Origin: Candidatus Brocadiia bacterium
GTDB lineage: Bacteria > Planctomycetota > MHYJ01 > WSZJ01
Assembly: GCA_013360825.1 (NCBI GenBank)
Contig: JABWAY010000294.1
Coordinates: forward strand, 1-5,195
DNA length: 5,195 bases
Direction of reading: 5' to 3'
In this document: in pieces, positions 1 through 5,195 of the stretch
Layout: each line of letters opens with the position of its first letter
Numbering within the stretch: position 1 is the stretch's first letter
Position numbers and translations under genes: made by a program
The notes under the pieces: generated by a model
Seen by the model: only the letters and a program-made list of their open reading frames with translations
What the model was told of the DNA's origin: nothing
Databases searched by the model: none

Positions 1-1494
1 TTCGCCCCGGTGACGGGCGGGACGCAGCGGCATCCTCACCTCGGGCACGGAACCCAGCGGCTGCAGCCGGTCGAGCCGGAGCCGGCGGGCGGCGGGGGCA
101 AGGCCCCGATGGTGGCGGGGGCCGTCGCGCTCGTCGTCCTCCTCGGCGCGGGGATTCTCTTCTTCGTCCAGAATTCCAAGGAAAACGCCGCCAAGGCCGC
201 CGAGGCGAAGCGGCTGGCGGACGCGAAGTCGGCGTACGAGGAGGCGGTGAAGTTCCGGCAGGCGAACCCGGACGATCCCGAGGGGCTGCTGAAGCTGATC
301 GAGGACCTGGCGAAGAGGGCGAGGAACTCGGAGTGGGCGGGGAAGCTGGCCGCGGAGGCGGAGGATGCGGAGTCGCGCAGGAAGGTGATGCAGATCCGAA
401 GGGAGCGCGAGCAGAAGCTGGAGGCCGCGCGGTCGAAGGCGTCGGCTTCGGATGCGGACCTGCGCGCGATCGCGCAGGAAATCGACGGCCTGGCCGCCCA
501 GTGGCGGATCGCGGGCGACCTGGAGCTCGCGACGACGGCCGGCTCGACCGCGCGGTCGCTTCGCGACTCGCTCGTCCGGCGATCGCTGGAGGATGCGAAG
601 GCGTACGAGGCCGCCAACCCGGACAATTTCGAGGAGGTGCAGAAGCGGCTGCTGGACGTGATGGGGCTGTGCGCGGAGATTCCCGGCTATGAGGCCGAGT
701 CGAAGCAGGCGCAGGAGCGGCTGCAGGCGGTGAAGGTGAGGCGCGAGGCGCAGGCGGTCGAGGAGTTCGAGCAGGTGAAGAAGAAGGTGGAGACGCTGCG
801 GGCGGGGAAGAAGTGGGACGAGGCGATCTCGGAGCTGAGGGGGTTCGTGGAGCGGCGGCGGGGCGCGGCGTGCGTGGACGACGCGCAGCGGCTGGCGTGG
901 GACATCGAGGCCGAGAAGAAGAAGGCGATGACGGAGAATCCCGCCAACCCGGATCCGGGAAAACTGCCGCCGGCGGAGTGGACACCGCTCTGGGACGCCC
1001 GGACGCAGAGCGGCTGGAAGCTGGGCGGGTCGCGCGAGACGAAATGGGAGAGCCGGGACGGCGTCATGACGGGGACCAACCCGCTGACGCCGGAGGACGC
1101 GAAGAAGGACACCCAGACGAACGGCGTGGGGTTCTGGTATTTCGACCGCGCCTTCTCGGGGTATGAGGTCGAGCTGGACATGACGCTCGTGAAGGGATCC
1201 GGGCTGGTCGTGGTCGCGCTGGGCGGGCTCGCCAAGGAGCCCCCGGCGATCCCGTTCCGGGGCGAGGCGGAGGGCACGGCGGCGCAGGTGGTGGTGCCGC
1301 CCGGCAAGGCGGTGACGATGCTGGTGCGGGTGCGGGCGGACAGCGTCGAGATCCTGGTGAACGGGGCGGGACGGAAGTGGCAGTTCCAGGGGTACGAGGA
1401 CGGCAAGGACCACGGCGCGGGGATCTTCGGTCTCGCGCTCTCGCCGCAGAGCGAGGTGCAGGTCCGGTCGGCGAAGATCCGGCGCACGCCCTGA
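1..1494 (+). CDS. Single-pass membrane protein with TPR-like helical repeats and a C-terminal DUF1080-type concanavalin-like domain (5' partial)
   Basis: The reading frame is open to the left edge. A GTG at 10 is available, but the true start is probably outside the window: the visible N-terminus (GGTQRHPHLGHGTQRLQP, then a Pro/Gly linker) matches the mid-protein linker of the downstream paralogue, which is preceded there by a zinc ribbon. Numbering from the GTG, a membrane helix lies at about 35-53. A charged alpha-helical region follows at about 56-310. It holds two repeats with the signature AYE...ANPD(D/N) (about 76-120 and 198-240) and a third TPR-like unit around GKKWDEAISELRGFV. The last ~170 residues open with WTPLWDARTQSGWKLGG and contain WESRDGVMTG, YEVELDMTL and ILVNGAGRKW, the pattern of DUF1080/3-keto-disaccharide hydrolase-like concanavalin folds. 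Topology is probably N-in, C-out. Whether it binds or cleaves carbohydrate cannot be told. An alternative start is ATG 109, which would make the helix a signal anchor. The TGA stop lies inside the end of the 1490-1659 palindrome. Confidence 0.85.
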   Translation, partial: FAPVTGGTQRHPHLGHGTQRLQPVEPEPAGGGGKAPMVAGAVALVVLLGAGILFFVQNSKENAAKAAEAKRLADAKSAYEEAVKFRQANPDDPEGLLKLIEDLAKRARNSEWAGKLAAEAEDAESRRKVMQIRREREQKLEAARSKASASDADLRAIAQEIDGLAAQWRIAGDLELATTAGSTARSLRDSLVRRSLEDAKAYEAANPDNFEEVQKRLLDVMGLCAEIPGYEAESKQAQERLQAVKVRREAQAVEEFEQVKKKVETLRAGKKWDEAISELRGFVERRRGAACVDDAQRLAWDIEAEKKKAMTENPANPDPGKLPPAEWTPLWDARTQSGWKLGGSRETKWESRDGVMTGTNPLTPEDAKKDTQTNGVGFWYFDRAFSGYEVELDMTLVKGSGLVVVALGGLAKEPPAIPFRGEAEGTAAQVVVPPGKAVTMLVRVRADSVEILVNGAGRKWQFQGYEDGKDHGAGIFGLALSPQSEVQVRSAKIRRTP

Positions 1495-1659
1495 GCAGCT
1501 CCACGATGCTCCTGGGCCGTCCATCCTCGCGTCTTTCAACGTCCTGCGTCGTCGTCGATCCTCATCGTTGTTCACCGACATCGATTCCGGTCTCCTCCCT
1601 GCAGGCCGTCGAAACCCGCGTCGTCTGAATGGCACAGTTTCATCGTGGAGCTGCTCAGG
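1490..1659. repeat. 170-base imperfect palindrome with perfect 19-bp terminal inverted repeats (foldback/MITE-like)
   Basis: The left end (1490-1508, cctgagcagctccacgatg) is the exact reverse complement of the right end (1641-1659). The symmetry continues inward. After a short mismatched patch, 1512-1523 pairs partly with 1626-1637. Then 1528-1547 pairs with 1601-1620 at 16 of 20 positions after a one-base offset. An apical stem pairs 1564-1571 with 1578-1585 at 7 of 8 positions around a small loop. The whole segment could therefore fold as one long hairpin in RNA or in extruded DNA. It has no credible coding content. The form fits a decayed palindromic miniature element, or a large structured 3' end for the upstream gene. 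No clear target-site duplication is visible, and nothing else in the window resembles it. It does not show the conserved boxes of an integron attC site. Confidence 0.8.
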
Positions 1660-1664
1660 AGGGG

Positions 1665-1691
1665 CGCCGCGCCGGCCGTGACGGCGCGGCG
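1665..1691. other. GC-rich perfect 10-bp stem-loop
   Basis: Bases 1665-1674 (cgccgcgccg) are the exact reverse complement of 1682-1691, leaving a 7-base loop. The hairpin starts 5 bases after the long palindrome ends. A T-run does not follow on either strand, so it is not a classical intrinsic terminator. It could help end or protect the upstream transcript, or form part of the downstream leader. In DNA this GC-rich a short stem can also arise by chance. A 9-base direct repeat (aggggcgcc at 1660-1668 and 1703-1711) brackets it. Confidence 0.5.
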
Positions 1692-1717
1692 ACGGCGGAG
1701 AAAGGGGCGCCCGACTG

Positions 1718-1726
1718 TGCTAAGCT
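1718..1726 (+). promoter_or_regulatory. Possible weak extended -10 promoter element
   Basis: The sequence TGc-TAAGCT has the TG dinucleotide and a hexamer sharing T, A and final T with TATAAT. It sits in a relatively A/T-containing pocket of a GC-rich gap. No convincing -35 box is visible at the expected distance. The motif lies between the inverted 6-mers aggggc (1703-1708) and gcccct (1728-1733). It would give a leader of about 120 bases for the gene at 1853. The assignment is inference from position and weak similarity only. Confidence 0.2.
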
Positions 1727-1839
1727 GGCCCCTGTCCGTTCCCGGACCGTCGACCGCGCCTTCCGCCTCCGGCCCATCCTCGGGACGCCGGCGCGGATCC
1801 GCAGTCGATCCAGAACCGGGGAGCCTCCCGGGCCAGCAT

Positions 1840-1843
1840 AGGA
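1840..1843 (+). promoter_or_regulatory. Ribosome-binding site for the zinc-ribbon membrane protein gene
   Basis: AGGA lies 9 bases before ATG 1853. It is short but supports this start, which also places the first zinc-ribbon cysteine pair close to the N-terminus, as usual for such domains. Confidence 0.4.
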
Positions 1844-1852
1844 TCAGCGCAC

Positions 1853-3415
1853 ATGGGATTCGCGACGGTGTACTGCGACGGCTGCGGCGCACAGATTCTC
1901 GGGGTGGAGTTCGAGAAGGGGCACGCCGTCACGCGGCAGGGGAAGAACTACTGCGCCGAGTGCGTGCCGAATCTTCCGCCGATGGCCCCGGGGGAGGAGG
2001 AGCGGAAGGGGTCCACGCGGGTCAAGCGGATCGGTGAGACGCGGAACACGGACATCATCCGGAACCTGCAGTCGATGGGCGGGCACGGGAACACGACGCG
2101 GATGACGCACGGGTCTCATGCCGCGCCGGCGGCGCCGGCGGGGATGTCGGGGCCGGCGAAGGTGGGGGCGCTGGCGGGGAGCCTGGTGGTGCTGGCCGGG
2201 ATCGCGTTCATCCTGACGCGGGGAGGGGAGACGAAGCCCGACACTTCGAAGGCCCGGGAGGCGTACGACAGGGTCGTCGCGATGCAGGAGACCGCGACGG
2301 CCCGCGATCTCCTGGACGCGGCGCGGCGCGCGCAGAGGGAGGCCGCCGGATCGGCGTTCGAGGCGAAACTCCGGGAGATCGCGAACGAGGCGCAGGCGCG
2401 GCTCGAGAAGGAGGAGAAGGTCGCGAAGCTGGAGCGGGAGATGACGAATCTCCTGGAGGAGGCGCGCCTTGCGGACGATCCCTCCGCCGCGGTGCCGCTG
2501 CTGAGAAGCCTCGCGACCCGCGTTCAGGCGGACGCCCCGGCGTTGCTCGAGAAGATCAATGCCGGGATCGATTCGATCCTGCAGCGGTCGGTCCTCAAGA
2601 TTCTGGGCGCGATCGATTTCGACCTGGCGAAGACGACGCACGGGCTGAAGCGCGTGAACGAGCAGCTGGACGAGGCCGACCGGAGGGCGAGGGAGGCGGG
2701 GGCGGCGGCGAAAGGGCTGCAGGAGTCGGTGGCCGCGAAGCGCCGCCAGGCGGCGGAGACGTTCGCGAAGGCCGCCGACGAGCAGTTCGGGGAGCTGGAG
2801 AAGCGGGTGCAGGGGCTGATGGACCTGCTGAACTACGACCAGGCCGCGAACGCCGTGACGGGGTTCCTGAACGACTACCGGGGAACGGCTGTGGAATCGA
2901 AGGTCACGGCGCTTCAGGAAAAGGTCGCGAAGGCGAAGAAGGAATTCGACGCGGCGTGGATCTCGGTGAATGCGGATTCGGACTGGAAGAGGAGCCTCGG
3001 GAACGGCAAGGTGGAGTTTGCCGGAGGGGTGATCACGCTGTCCTGCGAGGGGGCGGAGGTCGACCGGGACTACACGCGGCGGATCGTGCTGGCGCAGTCG
3101 GACGAGACCTGGAAAGAGGTCGAGATGGAGTTCGAGGTCTACCTCGAGAAGAACGGGGGGGCGGTCGTGCTCTGCCAGGGGGATCCGGATCCGATTCCCG
3201 CGGGGTTGCGGGTGAGGACGGGGAACGACGGACTCGACGCGAACCGGTGGTGGAAATGTTATGTCCGGGTGATGGGCGGCCAGGTTTCGATGGGGCTGTC
3301 CGGGCAGACGCCGCAGTCGCGGCCGGTGAGAGTCGGGGTCGGCGGGGTGGCGTTCGCGGTCTACCCCGGCGGGAAGCTGCAGCTCCGGAACATCCGGGTC
3401 CGGAAGCTGAGGTAG
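1853..3415 (+). CDS. Zinc-ribbon, single-pass membrane protein with helical region and C-terminal concanavalin-like domain
   Basis: This is a complete 520-residue protein. Residues 8-37 hold CxxC...CxxC (C8, C11, C34, C37, in YCDGCG and YCAECV), a compact zinc ribbon. A basic, then His/Ala/Pro-rich linker follows (about 50-100, including GGHGNTTRMTHGSH). A membrane helix lies at about 103-122. Residues ~134-365 are charged and alpha-helical with coiled-coil character, with a TPR-like unit around LLNYDQAANAVTGFLNDYRG. The last ~150 residues are beta-rich (WKEVEMEFEVYL, RWWKCYVRVM, LQLRNIRVRKL) and match the end of a DUF1080/concanavalin-like fold. The layout predicts a cytoplasmic zinc ribbon and an extracytoplasmic helical plus beta-sandwich part. 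It is a paralogue of the gene ending at 1494: same domain order and matching linker, helix and C-terminal strand, but strongly diverged sequence. The family's function is unknown to me. Envelope sensing, scaffolding or glycan binding are possible, and no catalytic residues can be named. Confidence 0.88.
   Translation: MGFATVYCDGCGAQILGVEFEKGHAVTRQGKNYCAECVPNLPPMAPGEEERKGSTRVKRIGETRNTDIIRNLQSMGGHGNTTRMTHGSHAAPAAPAGMSGPAKVGALAGSLVVLAGIAFILTRGGETKPDTSKAREAYDRVVAMQETATARDLLDAARRAQREAAGSAFEAKLREIANEAQARLEKEEKVAKLEREMTNLLEEARLADDPSAAVPLLRSLATRVQADAPALLEKINAGIDSILQRSVLKILGAIDFDLAKTTHGLKRVNEQLDEADRRAREAGAAAKGLQESVAAKRRQAAETFAKAADEQFGELEKRVQGLMDLLNYDQAANAVTGFLNDYRGTAVESKVTALQEKVAKAKKEFDAAWISVNADSDWKRSLGNGKVEFAGGVITLSCEGAEVDRDYTRRIVLAQSDETWKEVEMEFEVYLEKNGGAVVLCQGDPDPIPAGLRVRTGNDGLDANRWWKCYVRVMGGQVSMGLSGQTPQSRPVRVGVGGVAFAVYPGGKLQLRNIRVRKLR
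3409..3412 (+). promoter_or_regulatory. Ribosome-binding site supporting GTG start of the PEGA lipoprotein
   Basis: GAGG lies 7 bases before GTG 3420 and immediately before the stop codon of the preceding gene. This favours GTG 3420 over ATG 3441, which has only a G-run directly abutting it, and suggests translational coupling. In such G-rich DNA the match is suggestive only. Confidence 0.4.
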
Positions 3416-3419
3416 CGGG

Positions 3420-3857
3420 GTGGCGGAACCGGCGGCGGGGATGCGGGTTGCGGGGCGCGCGGCGCTTCTGGTGCTGCTGGGGGCGGCCGCAGCCGGCTGC
3501 GTGGAGCGCGAACTCCGGGTGGAGAGCGACCCCCCGGGGGCGGACCTGTACATCGACGGCGTGAAGGCGGGGACGACCCCGCACGTCGAGCCGTTCACGT
3601 TCTACGGCGCGCGCCGCCTGACGTTCCGCCTGGACGGGCATGTCCCGCAGGAGACCGTGGTCCCGATCCGTCCTCCGTGGTTCCAGGTCCTTCCGCTCGA
3701 CTTTTTCTTTGAGCTGCTCTGGCCGTGGACGCTTCGGGACGAGCGGCGCGTTTCGGTGGTTCTGGAGCCGCTGTCGGAGGCGGATCCGGAGGCGCTGATC
3801 GAGCGGGCGCGAAGCTGGCGGGAAGAGGCGCGGCGTCCCGCGGCGGGAGAGAAGTAG
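3420..3857 (+). CDS. PEGA-domain lipoprotein
   Basis: The product is a small predicted lipoprotein of 145 residues from GTG 3420, or 138 from ATG 3441. A signal peptide with basic residues and the hydrophobic stretch AALLVLLGAAAAG ends at a lipobox-like AAGC; the cysteine (residue 27, or 20 from the ATG) would be lipidated. Right after it comes a PEGA domain, VESDPPGADLYIDGVKAGTTP, followed by FYGARRLTFRLDGHVPQ. PEGA domains are small beta folds common in envelope proteins. The next segment, PPWFQVLPLDFFFELLWPW, is aromatic and proline-rich and ends in RDERRVSVVLEPL. This order is one I recall from planctomycete PEGA lipoproteins. The C-terminus (about 110-145) is a charged helix. The ATG start gives a more typical basic signal-peptide head; the GTG start has the better ribosome-binding site. 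The gene begins 4 bases after the preceding stop, so it probably shares that transcript. Exact role and partner are unknown. Confidence 0.85.
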   Translation: MAEPAAGMRVAGRAALLVLLGAAAAGCVERELRVESDPPGADLYIDGVKAGTTPHVEPFTFYGARRLTFRLDGHVPQETVVPIRPPWFQVLPLDFFFELLWPWTLRDERRVSVVLEPLSEADPEALIERARSWREEARRPAAGEK

Positions 3858-3903
3858 CGAGGATTTCTCAAGCGTCCCGCGGTCCGGGTCCGATATATCC
3901 TCG
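3858..3903. promoter_or_regulatory. Inverted repeat and AT-rich patch directly before murD
   Basis: This is the whole gap between the lipoprotein stop and the murD start. Bases 3858-3864 (cgaggat) and 3897-3903 (atcctcg) form a perfect 7-bp inverted repeat around a GC-rich interior. A small AT-rich patch (gatatat, 3892-3898) loosely resembles a -10 box. No Shine-Dalgarno sequence precedes ATG 3905. The segment could be a stem that affects murD translation, a weak promoter giving an almost leaderless murD message, or simple spacing within an operon. Confidence 0.3.
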
Positions 3904-3904
3904 G

Positions 3905-5195
3905 ATGTTCTCCACCGAAACAAGAGATCCTGCCGGCCTTCGGGTCCTCATCATGGGGCTCGGACTGTTCGGCGGCGGCGTCGGCGCGGCGCGGTACTTC
4001 TGCCGGGCGGGCGCGCGGGTGACGGTCACCGACGTCAAGACGGCGGAGCAGCTGGCGGAGTCGGTGCGCGCGCTCGAGGGGCTGGATCTGACGCTGCGTC
4101 TCGGCGGGCACCGCGAGGAGGACCTGGACGGGTGCGACCTGCTGCTGATTTCTCCCGCGGTGGCGCACGACAACCCGTTCCTGCTCGAGGCCGTGCGCCG
4201 GGGGATCCCGGTGGAGTCCGAACTGAACCTGTTCGTCAAGCTCTGCCCGGCGCCGATCCTCGGCATCACGGGGTCGAACGGGAAGACGACGACGACGGCG
4301 ATGGTGGAGGCCGCGACCCGGCGGATGGGGGGCGCGACCTGGCTTCCGGTTCCCCCGGGGCGGTTCGACCGGCCGGGGAGGGTCTGGGTCGGCGGGAACA
4401 TCGGTCGTTCGCTCCTGCCGCACCTTTCCGAGATCCGGCGCTCGGACGCGGTGGTGCTCGAGGTCAGCTCGTTCCAGCTGGAGAATCTGGCCGCGATCGG
4501 GCGGCATCCGGCTGCCGGGCTGGTCACCAATCTCCAGCCGAACCATCTCGACCGACACGGCACGATGGAGGCGTACGGCGAGGCCAAGAAGCAGGTGCTG
4601 CGCGGCCGCGGCGCGGTCGGGATCGTGAACGCGGACTGCCCGGTGGTCTCCCGGTGGCACGGGCTGGCGGCCAACCGCCTGAGCTTCGGCCGGCGGTCGG
4701 CGGTGGCGCGCGGGACCTGCCTGGACGGCGGCTGGATCGCCGTCGTCGAGGACGGGAACGCCCACCCGCTTCTGCCCGCGTCCGCCCTTCGCGTCCCCGG
4801 GCTGTTCAACGTGGAGAACGCGCTGGCTGCGGCTGCGGCGGCGTGGGTGCTGGGGGCGACGAAGGACGGGATTGCGGCGGGGCTGGCGGAATTCCGCGGG
4901 GTGGAGCACCGGCTGGAGACCTGCGGGACCTGGGGCGGGGTCACCTGGATCAACGACTCGATCGCGACCAACCCCGACTCGACGCTTGCGGCGCTGCGGA
5001 CGCTCGGGCAGCCGCTGGTGCTTCTGCTGGGAGGGCACGACAAGGGGCTGCCGTTCGACGCGCTGGCCCGCGCCGTGGACGGGCGGTGTCGTTCGATCGT
5101 GCTCCTGGGGGCGGCCGCGCCGAAGATCGCGGACGCGCTCGCCGGGGCAGGGGTCCGGGTTCCGGTCGAGCGCGCGGCGGATCTCCGGGAGGCCG
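3905..5195 (+). CDS. murD: UDP-N-acetylmuramoylalanine--D-glutamate ligase (3' partial)
   Basis: MurD is a cytoplasmic enzyme of peptidoglycan precursor synthesis. It uses ATP to add D-glutamate to UDP-MurNAc-L-alanine. The window holds 430 codons of a family usually near 450, so only the C-terminal tail is missing. The N-terminal Rossmann-type domain opens with VLIMGLGLFGGGVGAARYF and VTVTD (residues 14-43). The ATP P-loop is GITGSNGKTTTT (120-131). Further family motifs are GGNIG (163-167), LEVSSFQLENL (185-195), NHLDRHGTMEAYGEAK (213-228, K228 being the expected carbamylated lysine), FNVENALAA (301-309), EHRLE (334-338), NDSIATNPDST (350-360) and LLLGGHDKGLPF (373-384). The E. coli-type SKATN motif reads SIATN here, with Ile for Lys. 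ATG 3905 places about 13 residues before the first strand; ATG 3953 falls inside the nucleotide-binding loop and would destroy it. No other dcw-cluster gene lies upstream; the downstream side is not visible. Confidence 0.96.
   Translation, partial: MFSTETRDPAGLRVLIMGLGLFGGGVGAARYFCRAGARVTVTDVKTAEQLAESVRALEGLDLTLRLGGHREEDLDGCDLLLISPAVAHDNPFLLEAVRRGIPVESELNLFVKLCPAPILGITGSNGKTTTTAMVEAATRRMGGATWLPVPPGRFDRPGRVWVGGNIGRSLLPHLSEIRRSDAVVLEVSSFQLENLAAIGRHPAAGLVTNLQPNHLDRHGTMEAYGEAKKQVLRGRGAVGIVNADCPVVSRWHGLAANRLSFGRRSAVARGTCLDGGWIAVVEDGNAHPLLPASALRVPGLFNVENALAAAAAAWVLGATKDGIAAGLAEFRGVEHRLETCGTWGGVTWINDSIATNPDSTLAALRTLGQPLVLLLGGHDKGLPFDALARAVDGRCRSIVLLGAAAPKIADALAGAGVRVPVERAADLREA

Larger units (their letters stand above)
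1495..1852. other. 358-base intergenic region between the two paralogous membrane-protein genes
   Basis: This is the only gap over 300 bases. It contains, in order, most of the 170-base palindrome, a 10-bp GC-rich hairpin (1665-1691), a weak extended -10-like motif near 1718-1726, and a GC-rich leader ending in an AGGA ribosome-binding site. Short open frames cross it on both strands, but their translations are Arg/Pro/Ser/Ala-rich and look like random high-GC reading. I see no tRNA and no clear riboswitch. Base composition in the palindrome (about 1530-1640) is less GC-rich than the flanking genes, which suits a different origin or a non-coding role. Confidence 0.75.

Noticed and set aside
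36..626. Minus-strand open frame of 196 codons opposite the first gene
   Set aside because: It is Ser/Ala/Arg-rich with no recognisable motif, and the plus-strand frame has a membrane helix, repeats and a domain.
1490..1659. Integron attC site
   Set aside because: The size and palindromic form are suggestive, but the conserved core boxes (GTTRRRY and its partner) are not at the ends and no integrase or cassette pattern is present.
1490..1691. Intrinsic (rho-independent) terminator after the first gene
   Set aside because: Stable stems exist, but none is followed by a T-run on either strand, so the classical call is not supported.
1874..1963. LIM domain or DksA-type regulator in the N-terminus of the 1853 gene
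   Set aside because: Only four cysteines in one CxxC...CxxC unit are present, where a LIM domain needs two fingers. There is no coiled-coil/DksA signature around it.
1629..2037. Small plus-strand open frames in the intergenic gap and running into the second gene
   Set aside because: Their translations are Arg/Gly/Pro-rich, have no ribosome-binding site and conflict with the zinc-ribbon frame at 1853.
1844..3598. Long minus-strand open frame (584 codons) opposite the zinc-ribbon gene
   Set aside because: Its translation is a low-complexity Arg/Pro/Leu/His-rich shadow with no domain pattern, as is usual opposite GC-rich genes. The plus-strand frame has clear motifs.
3953..3955. Internal ATG as the murD start
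   Set aside because: It falls within the VLIMGLG strand-loop of the N-terminal Rossmann-type domain and would remove its first strand.
3602..5043. Two long minus-strand open frames (478 and 391 codons) opposite murD
   Set aside because: They overlap each other in different frames and lie opposite an unmistakable MurD. Their composition is Arg/Pro/Ser-rich noise.

Overview
The window is very GC-rich, with a strong G/C bias at third codon positions. It is packed with genes on the + strand and holds four protein-coding genes, two of them cut by the window edges. It most resembles a high-GC member of the Planctomycetota or a close relative. The basis is the protein architecture: zinc-ribbon/membrane proteins ending in DUF1080-like concanavalin-type domains, a PEGA lipoprotein with a PPWFQVLPLDFF-type tail, and a MurD with a GLGLFGGGVG nucleotide-binding loop. 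This is an inference from recalled family patterns, not from a search.

Layout: (1) 1-1494 is the 3' part of a gene for a single-pass membrane protein with helical, TPR-like repeats and a C-terminal concanavalin-like (DUF1080-type) domain; its N-terminus lies outside the window. (2) 1495-1852 is a 358-base intergenic gap. Its first half is a 170-base imperfect palindrome (1490-1659) whose ends are a perfect 19-bp inverted repeat. A short GC-rich hairpin follows (1665-1691), then a possible weak promoter and the leader of the next gene. (3) 1853-3415 encodes a complete paralogue of the first protein, with an N-terminal four-cysteine zinc ribbon, a membrane helix, a helical region and a C-terminal concanavalin-like domain. 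(4) 3420-3857 encodes a small PEGA-domain lipoprotein starting 4 bases after the preceding stop, so it is probably co-transcribed and translationally coupled. (5) 3905-5195 is murD, lacking only its last few dozen codons. It is separated from the lipoprotein gene by 47 bases that contain a 7-bp inverted repeat.

How they may work together: all four products act at or near the cell envelope. MurD makes a cytoplasmic peptidoglycan precursor, the PEGA protein is probably a surface-anchored lipoprotein, and the two paralogues probably span the inner membrane with the zinc ribbon inside and the helical/concanavalin domains outside. A shared function is not shown by the sequence. No RNA genes, CRISPR arrays, transposase genes or classical U-tract terminators were seen.
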